64,000 nt of DNA from Geosiphon pyriformis (taxonomy: Eukaryota > Glomeromycota > Glomeromycetes > Archaeosporales > Geosiphonaceae). Location of the stretch: the NCBI GenBank assembly GCA_016748015.1, contig JAAOMT010000735.1, positions 254,256 through 318,255 of the forward strand, in the 5' to 3' direction. The position numbers and the translations under genes were made by a program. The notes under the pieces are model-generated. The model searched no databases and was not told the origin of the DNA. It worked only from the letters and a program-made list of their open reading frames with translations. Each line of letters opens with the position of its first letter. Position 1 is the first letter of the stretch. This document shows positions 31,679 through 44,260 of the stretch, in pieces.

Positions 31679-34300
31679 TTGTCAAATTTACATAGGAAAG
31701 TGATTAACCACATCATCATTTATTGTTTTATTATCTTAATTGATATGTTCAACAGTTTTTTTATAAGAACAATATGGCCAAAAATAAGAAAACTGAAACA
31801 TAATGAGAATAGTATTAATTTTGCAGATGGTTTCCCTTATTATTCATTTTCTATAATTATCATATCTCCTGAAAAACTTTCAGTTCTACCAATTTCTAAT
31901 ATTTGTCATGTTTGTTTATTTGTAGTATCTTTAAAAACACAAAAAAACCTCCCAATCCAATTTTGAATTGTATTCACTTTTGAAATATCTTTCTGTACAA
32001 TCTCTCCTAATTCTACAAATCTTATAAGCTCAACTTGTATTTTTTTTGCTGACATATAATCTTAAGGGTTTGAATTTCAATTTATAAAAAAACTTTGCAA
32101 CAACATATTTATTTTTTTTGACATATGTTTTACCTTTCCACTCATTTTCTGATTATGTTTTAGCACCCATTTTTTTGGTAGTGAGTATTCTTGATCAATC
32201 AGACTATAATTCTTTTGATTAAAATTTTATATAAAACTTTGTAAACACAATAAAAAGACTTATCTTGAGTTAAAAGCAGCAGCATCTTAATTTATATTTT
32301 ACAAATATGAGGTTGATATTAAACAATCTTATTATTTTATTTAGAATCAATTTAAGAAGACACACTGATCTTATGATCTTTTTTTGGCCTCTTCAATAGT
32401 TAGTTTTATTATTGATTGATTTCTAATATCATCTACTTTTTGAGTATTCTCTAATTAAATTTAAAAATAATATTGGTATTATTTATATTATTGTTGCTAC
32501 AAACAATCTTTAGATTAGATTTACCTGACATCTGTGGCATTTGTATCTCTCAATCAATGAGATTTTTAGTATACTCTAAAAAAGAAAGTTTCAGTCTAAC
32601 AATCTCTGTATTACATAAATTTGCTATAGCTGCTGGTAAATAATTCTCCCAACTGCCAACATATAAAAGTGGCCATGTGCAAATATAACCTGCCAGTAGT
32701 CTCTCAATAGGCCATTCCCAATAATAATACTTGGAAATTCCTAATATAGTTTTAACAAGTGCTTTTTTTCTTTTGTTTTTTGCTTTCATTTGATCACAAT
32801 CTGGTTTTATATTTGCAAAAGAGGTGTTAGCAAGGTTTTGACTGGCTTTTATAATGTTATTACTCTTTACAATATTAAATCTAATTTATATATATTATTT
32901 AATTGCATGAACAATTTGAATTAAATTAGTGTGAGTAAAGAAATAATATAATCTAGCTTTATATTTACTTATTGAAGCATGATGTAAATCTATTATAGTC
33001 TTTGCTTCACCTGATTTAAAAAACTGTCAACTTAGCACTCAGATATTATACCATTTAAATCAATGACTTATGATAATTATAAGCTGGAAATTGTAATAAT
33101 AAGAACTATTATCAAAAAGTATGTAAATCTATTTTGGTTTTTTTCATATTGTTTCAAATACAGCTTCAAATAATAAAGCTGTAAACCAAGCATTTTGCTT
33201 GGTATCTGTATTTTAGTAGTTATAAGCTCTAGCAAACAATTTATTTTCACCAGGTTTTTTTATAAACACAAAAATTGTATGCAAAGTCCATTCTTGTTTG
33301 CTAAAAAATGCTTCTTTGATTTTTCTGGCTGATTAAGATAATACTTCCATTTTATAATCTGCTATGATTATGGCACCATTTTTATTCAACTAATTTAATA
33401 CAACTTTAAATTGTGCATTTAGATAAACTTTTCTTGTTTAATGTGCAAGAAAATATTGAAGTCTATCTCTAATTTCTGCATACTGTAAAAATTCATCTAA
33501 GCTAACATAAAGTTTTATGAATTTAAATAATTTAAAATGTTTTTGGCACTCTTAACAATATAAGGAATGTGATTTATTATATTCTCCAAAAGCATATAAC
33601 AAGCAATAATTGATACAATTACCGTGTGATATTGTATTATTAGTATTAATTATTAATTCATTTTCATAATTTTATTTCATATGTTGGTATAGCTTTTTAA
33701 TATGTGACAAGACATTATTCTAAAAATTTAGGTAAATAAATAGTATTAATTATAAAACACAATATATACTAATCTTAATTTTCTTATTAGTAAAAATTTT
33801 GTATACTAGTTTTTTCAAATCTGAAAATGCTTTATAATCATAATTATTGCATATTTGACACAAGCCATCCAAATTTTTACAATAACAAATATGTGTATTA
33901 TTAGCCAATTGTTCTATAAATGAAGTTTTTTTTATTTAATTTGAATAAGTTTTAAAATATTTTTTCCACAAAGCTTTTTTTTGATCTTTTATATACAAAA
34001 TAGGCAAATTTGATTTTAAGTCTACTTTGTAAGAACTCATAGTGACATTATTTTTGTCTAAAAAAAATTCAATGAATTGCAATTTTTTAATTTTGAATAT
34101 CTTTTGGTGAATACATTTTGGTTTCTCAAAAAGAGGTAATTCAAGATCATATAATCTTGCATATTTTCTTACAGCATTTATTGTATCTGATCTGATCTAA
34201 TTTTATAGTAAGTATTAGAATATAACATATTATAAAGATCTTGATTTCTTACCTTAAGCTGTTGTTTTAATACTGAATAAGAAAACTTTTCCACAATAAT
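31679..34300 (-). pseudogene. Decayed transposase-like gene of unknown family
   Basis: Minus strand, many stops. A readable core at 33.24-33.38 kb gives ADYKMEVLS, then EAFFSKQEWTLHTIFVFIKKPGE, then NTDTKQNAWFTALLFEAVFE, a FDNSSYYYN segment near 33.1 kb, and SGEAKTIIDLHHASIS near 33.0 kb. The spacing of Asp, Asp and Glu in these blocks would fit a DDE/D nuclease, but that is inference. The open frame 32789-32550 (YYYWEWPIERLLAGYICTWPLLYVGSW) continues the same protein; 31966-31679 (NWIGRFFCVF) may be its tail. I remember similar long multicopy proteins from AM-fungal genomes but cannot name the superfamily. Confidence 0.45.
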
Positions 34301-34401
34301 AAAAAAAATTCTAATCTTACCATATATTCCATCAATATTAGATTTGTAAGTTAATTTAAAACTCTTCTAAAAAGTAATTACTTCTTTTAAATTGTTAACA
34401 A

Positions 34402-34880
34402 TGTTATTCATAAAATATAGAAAGTATATTAATATATAAATTAGCCAATTAGAAGTAGACATAGTAAATGTGAAATTCCAGGATTCCTTTCAAAGGAATT
34501 GCAGGATTCCAAAAATTTTAAAATTCTTATACAAAAAATCACAGGATTTCAGAATTCCAGGATTCCTCTTAAAGAAATTGCAGAATTCCAGGAATTAAAG
34601 AATTCCTAATGTAAAGAATTGAAAAATTGAGAAATCTCAATTATGTATATATAATAGTAGTATTAGAAGTAGAAAAGACAGACCTTTCAGTTTAGATTTT
34701 ATCTAAAACAACTTTCTAATTCACAAATATCAATAAATAATTATTTATTATCTCAATCTACTCCCCACTATCAACACTTTATGTTAATAGTAACTGATAC
34801 TTAACCACACTGGAACAATAGCTCTTGATCATAGCTATTGATAGAATACTAATATTCATTGCCTTGGCTTATTTTTTTCT

Positions 34881-34929
<49 letters not shown>
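34402..34929 (+). repeat. C/H-type LTR truncated by the assembly gap; candidate 5' LTR of element D
   Basis: Starts TGTTATTCATAA and follows the H LTRs through the AGGATTCC units, the TATATATA box and the AGCTCTTGATC block, then ends in a long T tract at the gap. Orientation and subfamily match element D, which lacks its own 5' LTR next to its gag. Confidence 0.65.
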
Positions 34930-35828
34930 NNNNNNNNNNNNNNNNNNNNNNNNNNNNNNNNNNNNNNNNNNNNNNNNNNNNNNNNNNNNNNNNNNNNNNN
35001 NNNNNNNNNNNNNNNNNNNNNNNNNNNNNNNNNNNNNNNNNNNNNNNNNNNNNNNNNNNNNNNNNNNNNNNNNNNNNNNNNNNNNNNNNNNNNNNNNNNN
35101 NNNNNNNNNNNNNNNNNNNNNNNNNNNNNNNNNNNNNNNNNNNNNNNNNNNNNNNNNNNNNNNNNNNNNNNNNNNNNNNNNNNNNNNNNNNNNNNNNNNN
35201 NNNNNNNNNNNNNNNNNNNNNNNNNNNNNNNNNNNNNNNNNNNNNNNNNNNNNNNNNNNNNNNNNNNNNNNNNNNNNNNNNNNNNNNNNNNNNNNNNNNN
35301 NNNNNNNNNNNNNNNNNNNNNNNNNNNNNNNNNNNNNNNNNNNNNNNNNNNNNNNNNNNNNNNNNNNNNNNNNNNNNNNNNNNNNNNNNNNNNNNNNNNN
35401 NNNNNNNNNNNNNNNNNNNNNNNNNNNNNNNNNNNNNNNNNNNNNNNNNNNNNNNNNNNNNNNNNNNNNNNNNNNNNNNNNNNNNNNNNNNNNNNNNNNN
35501 NNNNNNNNNNNNNNNNNNNNNNNNNNNNNNNNNNNNNNNNNNNNNNNNNNNNNNNNNNNNNNNNNNNNNNNNNNNNNNNNNNNNNNNNNNNNNNNNNNNN
35601 NNNNNNNNNNNNNNNNNNNNNNNNNNNNNNNNNNNNNNNNNNNNNNNNNNNNNNNNNNNNNNNNNNNNNNNNNNNNNNNNNNNNNNNNNNNNNNNNNNNN
35701 NNNNNNNNNNNNNNNNNNNNNNNNNNNNNNNNNNNNNNNNNNNNNNNNNNNNNNNNNNNNNNNNNNNNNNNNNNNNNNNNNNNNNNNNNNNNNNNNNNNN
35801 NNNNNNNNNNNNNNNNNNNNNNNNNNNN
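34930..35828. other. Assembly gap (N run) flanked by poly-T and poly-A
   Basis: 899 N. The left flank is a T tract and the right flank (35843-35878) an A tract. Each is the pyrimidine- or purine-rich part of LTRs in opposite orientation. Open frames across the gap are artefacts. Confidence 0.98.
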
Positions 35829-35837
35829 TAAATAAAT

Positions 35838-35880
<43 letters not shown>

Positions 35881-36495
35881 GAAGAAAAAAAGAAAAAAAA
35901 GAATTAGTATTGTTAATCACCATGATCAAGAGCAATTGATCCAAATCGTTAATAGTTTGAGGCAGTTATGCTAAGAGCATTTCTCTTAAAACAAAGATAT
36001 AAAACAATGGTCAATTTACGTATATTCTACAAAATTTAAGAATGTGAATTTATGATTTTGATTTCTTGATAATTGATTTATTTCAGGAGATGAAGATGGA
36101 ATAAAATAAATGATGGAAGGTGTAAGGATATTTGATTCTTGTTTAGGGGTTTGTATCTATCTGTTTGTTTATTTTTACTTTTTACAACTACTTGTTTTTA
36201 TACATTCTTTTGGTTTTACAGGATTGCTTCTGATTGTTTTATTATTGCTAACCATTGCTTTGTTATTTCTGTTATTGCTTTATTTTTTTATGTTATTATT
36301 AGTTATCCTATGTTATAATATGTTATCTGGTGTTATTACATGTTATTCTGTGTTATCCTATGTTATAATGCATTATTCTGTGCTATCCTAAGTTATAACA
36401 CATTATCTAATGTTATTGCATGCTATTCTGTGTTTATGTTATGTTTTGGTCATGTTTCTTCATAACTCCAAATCAGTTTTTTTACTCTAATAATA
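35829..36495 (-). repeat. Element B 3' LTR (partial)
   Basis: Matches 54905-55561 base by base over most of its length (GAATTAGTATTG...ATCAAGAGCAATTG, then ATTTGATTCTTG, then CTCTRATAAYA end). The first part is in the gap. Confidence 0.8.
36297..36435. repeat. TGTTATnC short tandem repeats in the B LTR
   Basis: About ten imperfect units of ATGTTATCCT / GTGTTATTAC type. The 5' LTR has the same block at 55360-55500. It lies in the U3 part of the LTR in the element's orientation and may be a variable promoter element. Confidence 0.65.
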
Positions 36496-36559
36496 TTATC
36501 TCTCTTTTTTTAGAATTGAGCTTCTACAAAATTATATGTATCTGTTTTTATGTTTTCAC

Positions 36560-37480
36560 TCATGTAATATTTGATGGTTGTATTGAGTATTGTTTTTTGT
36601 AAATCTTTGAACTGTTAATTGGTAATTCATTATATGTTGTTAATTGTTATTATCTTTATAGATCTATACAACAGTATGTTTGAACAATATTGAAAAGTGG
36701 CATATAGTTGGTATGCTGTTTTATAATGTAGGGTCAAGTTGCTTCTTTCTACGAATTTTTCTACTTGTTGCATTGTTTCTTTGTTGAAAGTTTTCTGACT
36801 GAAGTCTCCATATAATGTCTTTAAGTCTAATTGTTTACCCATTTTGTAGAACCAATAAGCTGGAGGAAGTCTTTCTTTCTATTTCTTTGTGTTGTCTGGT
36901 GTTCATTCTTTTGTTTCAGGGAGATCAATCTCATAAGCTAAAGTTTCTTTGATTTTTTCCAGTTTAGAGACCAAGTATCTTCTTTTATAAACTTTTTTTT
37001 GTTCTTCCATGCTTTCTTCAAGCCCTGCCCAAGATGATTTAATTTCTTTTTGTAAAATTCTTTTCTCAGACAAGATGTAGAGATGGGAACAGTTAGTTTT
37101 AGTTAAACTTGCACCCATTTTTTTCTTGCTCCTATCTTTATAGCATATTTTTTTTCTATCAATTGTCACTTCTATTTGAGCAGATGATTGTTGAATTGTA
37201 TCAAATAGTTGTTTTGAGAGTTGTAGAATTTGATCTGACAGGTCTATGTTGAAAGTTCTATCATTTTTGCTGCTTTTTGGATGCTATATATATTTGAATT
37301 CCTTAATTTAATTTGCTGCATGTTGTCTACATTTTGATGACGATAATTGGTTCTAAATTTTGTGATATATTTTCTGGTCTGATTAATGAAATTTGTGTTC
37401 CTAGCTGAGATACTGATGATGATGATTTCTGTTTTGCATAATAAATTTTTAACCAATTTCTATGTGCTACTTTCTTTAAA
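36560..37480 (-). pseudogene. Element B post-integrase ORF remnant
   Basis: Open pieces 37456-37244, 37169-36903 and 36842-36630. The last, LDLKTLYGDFSQKTFNKETMQQVEKFVERSNL..., lines up with the H sequence MDKTKQLFDKRILQQLEHFVGKNNL in position and pattern. Several stops. Confidence 0.55.
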
Positions 37481-38560
37481 ATTCTGTCTTTCAATCATAA
37501 TTTGTAAGCTCTATTTTTTAAAACTTTATGTATGTAAAATGAACTATTCCACTTTGGGTTGAACTTTTTACTCCACTGTTTCTTAGCTTTTGTATGATGT
37601 AACAGTACTTGGTCTCCAATCTTGAATTCCATTGGTTGTTCTGGTAGGTGGTTATTATGTCTTTCTTTTTGTTGTTCTTGAGTATAACTAATATTGTTAG
37701 CTGCTGTTTTTTGATTGTCTTCCAATGTTTTCATTAGCTAGTACGTTCTTTGGTGTAAGGTAGCTTCAAAATTTTCTTTATTAATTGTTTCTGTTGGATA
37801 TAATGATATTATTTGTTCAATCAGTAACATAGCTTTTCTTCTATAGACTAGTTTGAAAGGTGTGAACTAAGTCATATTTTGTTTCAATATTCGGTATATA
37901 AAGAGTACAGAAGGTATAAATAAATCCCATTCTTGTTTGTTTTTATGATTTATTTTTGCTAGTGTTTCACACAATGTTTGGTTAAATTGTTTTACCAGTC
38001 TGTTTATTTGTGGGTGGTATAGTAACAATAAGAGTTGCTTTATTTCAAATCATTGGCTTAGTTTAATTAGTGTATTATTAATGAAATATGTTCTCTAATC
38101 AGATAATAATTCTTTTGGGCATCTATGTCAGCAAATTAGGTATTGATGCACAAATTCGGCTACTGTTTTGGTGTTGGCCACTTGGATTGCTCTGGTTTCT
38201 GGCCATTTTGTAAGATAGTCTATGGCTACAGTAATATAGCAATTTCCTTGGGATGTAATTAAGAAAGATCTAACCAAATCAATCCCAATTCTATCATATG
38301 GATTTTCAACTGGAATGAGTTGAAGTGGTTCTGTTAATCTTGTTTTTCCTTTTTATTGGCATGTGTCATAATTGAGCACATATTCAAAAATATCTTTGTA
38401 TATTGTTGGCCAATAGTATAAATTTAGTATTCTTTCAAAAGTAGCCTCTTTGTTAAAGTGTCCTGTGGTTGGATCAGAATACATATTATGTAATATAGTT
38501 TTCTTTTCATTGTTCTTTATAACTTGTTGTGGAATAAAGCAGTTTCGATGTTTTCATTGA
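37481..38560 (-). pseudogene. Element B integrase remnant
   Basis: C-terminal piece 37734-37495 (EFKIGDQVLLHHTKAKKQWSKKF... SFYIHKVLKNRAYKL) is clean. Upstream the core is broken, with visible GIDLVRS near 38290, SDQ/R-type second motif near 38100 and LVKQFN near 37990. The zinc region near 38.35-38.42 kb is degenerate. Confidence 0.7.
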
Positions 38561-38599
38561 TATAGTTGGTTGTTTTAAATAAAATAATTTCAGGCTTGT

Positions 38600-40150
38600 T
38601 TTCATATGGTACTTTGTTTCTGTTGAGATAATATCTTCTTGAAATATAGTGTCAATAAGTACTAATGTAGATGTTGATAAGTAAATGTGTCTATAAATCT
38701 GGGATTAGGTTTGTGGCATCTTCAACAAACTGTCAACATTGGTGTTCTTGGATTTTTTCTTGTAATGGACTTTAAGTGAAAATTGTTGCAGATAAGTACT
38801 CTATCTTGCATATTTTCCTTCTAGTTGTGGATTGTTGAGTAACCAAACAAGTCTTTTATAATTAGTATATAGGTCAAAGGGCAAGCCAAAATAATGTTTC
38901 CATGTCTGTACAGTCTAATAAATGGTAAGACATTCCAGATCTGTTGTGCTGTAATTTTTTTCTGCTGGGCTAGTGCTGCAACTGGTATAGGCAATTGGAT
39001 GTTCTCTATTGTCTAATTCTATCTATGATAAGACTGCTTCTAGAGTATTTTTCGAGGGATCTGTAGTGACAATAAATCATTTAGTAAAATCTGAGTAAAT
39101 TAGAATTGGGGATATAATTAATTGCTGCTTAAAATAGTCAAATGCTTTCTGTTGGTCTTTTTTTTATAAGTATAGCATGTATTTGGACAACAAGTGGTGA
39201 AAAGATTTTGTGATAGTTGAAAACCTTTTGACAAATTGGCAGTAGTATTCTGCCAATTCTAAAAATTTTCATAACTCTCGAAAGTTGATTGGGGCTGAAA
39301 AATCTTTAATTTTTTGGACCTTGTCCAGGTTGGATTTGACTCTGTCTTTGCTGATCACATGTTTCAGGAATTTTAACTCGGTTTTCCCAAAAAAACATTT
39401 CTTAGAATTAAGTTTTAATTCAGCATTTTGAAGGTGTTTGAAGACTTGTTAAAGGTACAGCAAATAATTGTCAAATGTTTTGGAGAACACATTTGTGTTA
39501 TCTAAGTAAACTATGACTGATTTTCAAAAAATTCTTTTGTACATAATATCCATAAGGTGTTAGAACATGGCAGGAGCATTGTAGAGTCTAAAGAACATTA
39601 CATTGAACTTAAAGTTTCTATCTTGAGTGGTAAATACTGTTTTTTCTTTATATTTTAGATCCATTTTGACCTGCTAATATCCACTGGCTAGGTCTAATGA
39701 TAAGAACCATTTCTTTTTTCCTAGATTGTCCAGGATTTTTTGAATGAATGGAGTAAAGTAACTATCTCTTTAGATGATGCTATTTAATTTTTAGTAATCC
39801 ATGCAGAATCATATCTTTCTGTTTTTCTTGGTAATTAGAACTACTGGAGAGGACCAAAGGCTTAACAATTTCTTGATTAAGCCATTGTCAAGCATTTGTT
39901 GGACTTCTTGTTTGATAAGATTGTCACCAAATGAAAGTACTTGGTAAGCTTATTGTTTAATAGGTCAAGTGTCTCCTATATCAATCTAATGCTTCACAAT
40001 GTCAGTGTGTCTGAACTCATTTTCACTGGCAAAAACATTGGCATATTAATTTAAGAAAACCTTAAGTTGAATTTGCTGAAGAGTACTTAAGTTTTTCAAG
40101 TGTAGTTTGTCAATTTCTTCTGGCATGAACAAATAACTTTCTTTTGGCAA
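38600..40150 (-). pseudogene. Element B reverse transcriptase/RNase H remnant
   Basis: LSLDLASGYQQVKMD near 39.69 kb keeps the first catalytic Asp. VYLDNTNVFSKTFDN contains YLDN at 39497-39508. KCFFGKTELKFLKHVISK follows, and the RNase H shows TTDPSKNTLEAVLS near 39.06 kb and PAEKNYSTTDLE near 38.95 kb. Stops throughout. Confidence 0.75.
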
Positions 40151-40228
40151 ATTCTATACTTGTGAGGTAATATTGCAAAATAAAAATAGCTGTGCAAAAT
40201 CTGGAATGGGCTGGAGTTTTTCAGAATG

Positions 40229-40423
40229 TTAAATGTTTGGTGAGATGGAACCAACAAGAGTCCCTTTGGTGATTTTAATTATGTCTTCTGTGGGGTTGTG
40301 GATGAAGATTTTGAAGTGTTTATGGGCTTTGGCCAGTAGGTATAAGTTAGCAACATCAGCTAGAAAACAGATTTCAGGATTGGCTTCAAATAACAGAGCT
40401 TGATCTTGGATCCTTTGATTCAC
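40229..40423 (-). pseudogene. Element B beta-rich spacer domain
   Basis: Open frame ALLFEANPEICFLADVANLY...FKIFIHNPTEDIIKITKGTLVGSI, aligned in place and pattern with 47791-48042 of C. Confidence 0.5.
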
Positions 40424-40429
40424 CTTAAG

Positions 40430-41010
40430 AATGTATTATCAGTAAGGGGAAATGGAAATAACTGTGTTGGTGTAGATAAGTTCTATTTTGTTACTGTCCT
40501 CTTTTGTGAAATTAACTGGTACATTTCCTCTTCTACTTGATTTGAATCCATTGATTCTTCTAACAGTGAGGCCTAATTCTTTGTGAGTTATCACTAAAGT
40601 TAATTGTGGTATTTTTATTAAGGGCAAAAAAATAGCTTAGACTATTTTTTCATGTAATTCTATTTTATAAGGTTTATTCAAATTGTTCTACAACATTACA
40701 ATGATGTTTCCCATATAATTGGCATCAATAACTCTTCTCTTTATGTTGATTCTTTTCTTGGCTAAACTAAATTGAGAGACAACTTGTACTATTGTACTAA
40801 CAGAAATTTTTAATGCTATCTTAAGATTTATTGTTACAAAAAAATATGGAGCTATAACTATGATTAATTGTCTGGGGTATCATAAGTCAAAACCAGCATC
40901 AGTATTATGTGCTCTTTCAAGGCAAATTTCTTCCTTGTTGTCATTATACCATTTTAATTCTAATTTTTTGAATAGGTCAGGATATGTGAGATACTGTTCT
41001 GTTTCAGTAT
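40430..41010 (-). pseudogene. Element B dUTPase remnant
   Basis: Motif 1 NTDAGFDL then a stop (usual Arg), motif 2 QFSLAKKRI, motif 3 RVIDANYMGNIIVML, motif 4 region ending AIFLPLIKI after a stop, motif 5 NGFKSSRRGNVPVNF. Motif 5 lost its second Gly; the Tyr of motif 3 is kept. Certainly inactive. Confidence 0.7.
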
Positions 41011-41129
41011 CCTCAGTTGGATCTTGAAATAACATGTCCTTGGTAATTAATTTTTCTTTTTCCTTGGGTTTTTTGTAGTTTGGTGATCAGGTATAGTTTT
41101 CTTAAAGGTGGGTTGAACATGATATCACA

Positions 41130-41760
41130 TTCATTACAGTACTAAAAATGACAAAAGATTAAACAATAATTACACAATTTCATGTTTAAATCAGCTAGCC
41201 TTTGTTTCTGCTTTTTTCTAATCAGTGCCAGGTTCTAGTAGTGCTTGTGAAAATATTCTGAATTGTTTTCAATGTTGTCAAAGATGTTCAAAGTCATGAT
41301 ATATTCGGATTCTAAAAGGGATAAGGAGTTGTTTTTGATTTCCCATGATTCTCTGTTGTAGCATCTTCTGCTTTTGTACTCACCATTCTTCAAATCTCAT
41401 GTTCATCATGAGAATATCTGTTCAATTGTTATAATGCTTATTTCCAGATGTCATCAATTGGAGTTTTTTTTTGTATCCAATTATTGATCAAGATAGTGTA
41501 TTGACATGCTTTGTTGCATGTTTCTCCTCTGCTAAGAACATTGTTCTATAGTCCTTTATCTGGCAGGATCTTGCCACAGGCAAGACATGGCATATTGTCT
41601 CATTTGCTTTGTTATTTTGGTCTGCCAAATTTTTTTAACACATAAGATCTGCAGTAATATTTGGTGGCAGTTGGCCATTCCTTATTATCTCTAATACATG
41701 CACCTATAGAAGATAACTTTTTCCCACAGTCGACACAAATTAATTTTAGGGTTCAATATC
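41130..41760 (-). pseudogene. Element B Cys-rich domain
   Basis: ICVDCGKKLSSIGACI at the head (41.70-41.75 kb), YYCRSYV, PCLACGKILPDKG, then ETCNKACQYTILINNW. The order and spacing match element C. Several stops. Confidence 0.6.
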
Positions 41761-41999
41761 ATTGACTTCTTTAACTTGGGGCAGAATAGTCTGCAAGTGC
41801 TAATTGTAGTTTTTTTTCTGCTTTTCTCTTTCTCTTTTTTTTCCAAGTTGGTAGTGAGGATAACTCTGTTTGGAAATTGTCTGCTCATAAAACTTAATAG
41901 GTTTCTATAGTTGGTAGTGGTGTTGTGTCTTCAAATTCAATTAGTAGTTCCTCCAAGCTTTGGACTTTGAAGTATCTGCATATAGCCGGAACTTAAGCA

Positions 42000-42577
42000 T
42001 ATTGTCCATTAAAGGTGATCTGTAATTCCTGTGTGTTTTAGTCAAGAGTGACATGGGCTTTGGCCAACCAGTCATTTCTAACAAAAGCTTGATATTGTGT
42101 GGCTTCCATGACCAGAACTTTCATAAGAATTTGGATTTCATTGATTTTGAAGGAAAAGTTATTAATTTTTCTAATTGGGGTTTTGGTATTGCCATCTGCA
42201 GTAATTATTTGGGCAGTTATGACACAATCTACTTGGTGATCTAATTAATTCATAAGTTGTTTTGTTATTATACTGCTCACTGATCTACTATCAAGAATTA
42301 ATTTAATGTCTATGTTTCCGACTCTAGCATTAGTGTACAAGGCCGTAATTGGTTTGTCTTGATTTATGGCAGCTCTGCTGAAAAGGCTATTTACATTCAG
42401 ACTATCAATGTTGAAGGGAAAAATAGCAGTAAGGGTGGTATCTTCAGTGATAGTAGTGGGTGGGATAGTATTGTTGATTTGATTTTGCCTTGAAGAGTTG
42501 GAAGTCTTTCCTACATCTTTTCTCTCTAAAAGTGTAGAACTATAAAAATCTTGGTTTTTAGTGAGACCAAAATACAA
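42000..42577 (-). pseudogene. Element B protease remnant
   Basis: LILDSRSVSSIITKQLMN (about 42240-42300): the D-S-G triad is D-S-R. It follows a Ser/Thr/Asn-rich linker and precedes an ALVRNDWL-like segment near 42.07 kb. Confidence 0.7.
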
Positions 42578-42599
42578 GGCTTGGTTAGGGTATTTGGTA

Positions 42600-43514
42600 G
42601 GTACTGGTCAAAATGGGGCATTACTACAATTTAAGAATTGTAATGGTATATTGTTATTTGACATCTGATTGTTGCTGGGTTTCTCTATTTTTGGTTGTAA
42701 TCAATTGCACAATGTCTAGGTTGGTTATTAACAGGGTTTTAGTACTGAGATGCTGTTTGAGCCATTGGCTGTGATGACTGATAATAGTTTTGAGACAGTT
42801 GTTGGGTATACTGAATTTGTTGTAAGTATTGAGGTGGTTGATATTGAGGCATGGGGTATTAGAATATCATGTTTTGAGGGTATCTTAGTTGCTGATATTG
42901 ATTTCCTTAATTTTGGTCTATTACTTTCTTATGACAGTCCCAAACAATGTATCCAGGTTTCTGACAATAGTAACAATTGTGGGAATTGGATCTTCAAGGT
43001 TGTTGTTGTTGCTGATGATTCTGTTGTTGTTGGTATCTGTTATTATTACTATTCCTTTGTTGTGGTGGCTGGTAGGGTCCTATGATACTGGCTAAAAATT
43101 TCTCAATTTTTTGAGTTAATTTTTCACTTAATTGAATTATTTTTGTGTCAATATTGAATGTTCCATTGATAGCCAGGTTAAAGTTTTGAGTATAGTTAGC
43201 CTCTTGTTCTGCTGACTCAAAGTCACAAGCAAAATTAACTGCCTCTTATAGGTTTGTTGAATGGCAGGGTCTTACAGATTGGAAAAGACTGCTCTTTAAT
43301 TTTTTGACAAATTGATTAAGGATTTGTGCCACAGTATAGTAGTCCTTTTCAATGGCTTGGATTTGACAAAGAATTTGGTTGAATCATCCAAGATAAGTGG
43401 TCACTGCTTCGTGATCCTTTTGTTTTATAATGCTGAACTGATTTTGTAATCTGATGAGAGTGTTGAGGTCACAAAAGTATTGTAGAAAAGCAAGTTTAAA
43501 GGCAGCAAAGTCAG
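42600..43514 (-). pseudogene. Element B gag, nucleocapsid side
   Basis: A zinc knuckle near 42.95 kb reads CYYCQKPGYIVWDC, with the His of CX2CX4HX4C now Tyr. A Gln-rich linker follows. Upstream is capsid sequence (DFAAFKLAFLQYF) up to the C insertion. Confidence 0.65.
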
Positions 43515-44231
43515 TATTACAGATGATTATTTGGGGTCTCAAGTCAAATAACAAATCTGCAACTTGATGCTTAGTTGGTACTCAGATGTTGATATCTGAA
43601 GATTTTGGTTGTGAAGTTCTTTGTATAATGAACAGAGATTTAATAGTTTGTTTTTAGTAGCCTCCTGAAATCGCAATTCCATTGAATTTTTTTCTTAGCA
43701 TGATGGCTGATAATCCTCCTGGTAAGTTATTCTCAAATCTATGAGTGTTCTACCCTTGTTTTACAGGTCTTTTACCAGTTCTTATGACATCTGTATCTCA
43801 GTGCTTAATCCTTAATCAATTTAGTAAAACCAAAGAAATAACAAAAAGAAATAAAAGCAAACAAAAAAAGATAAAAAAATAAATGGAAGCAATTGCAAGT
43901 TAGTATCCCATCAATAGTCATGATCAAGAGCTATTGTTCCAGTGTGGTTAAGTATCAATTACTATCAACATGAAGTGTTAATAGTGGAGAATGGATTGAG
44001 ATAGTGAATAATTATTTATTGATATTTGTGATGCGGAAGATTTTGAACTAATAGATTCTGCTCTTTCTATTTCTAACGCTATCACTATATATACATAATT
44101 GATGTTCTATGAGATCACTTACATTTCTGAGCAATGTGCTATGATTTCTTAAGCAATGTGTTCATGTGCTACATACTATTTGCTTATTGGTCTACTATTT
44201 CCCTATATTTGTTTTCTTTCTATGAGTAATA
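43515..44231 (-). repeat. Element C 3' LTR
   Basis: 717 bp, TATTACAGATGA to GAGTAATA (decayed TGTTAC...GTAACA). About 100 bp shorter than the 5' copy because it has fewer units in the 53.25-53.40 kb repeat block. TATA box on the minus strand at 44086-44093. Confidence 0.85.
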
Positions 44232-44260
44232 TTATCTCCTCCTTTTTAATATTGAGCTCT
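44232..44260 (-). other. Element C polypurine tract
   Basis: Minus strand AATATTAAAAAGGAGGAGATAA directly before the LTR; the same form as AAAAGGAGGGAATAA in H. Confidence 0.65.

Noticed and set aside
34825-35944. Open frames of more than 300 codons over the N run
   Set aside because: They consist of N and homopolymer. Artefacts of the gap.
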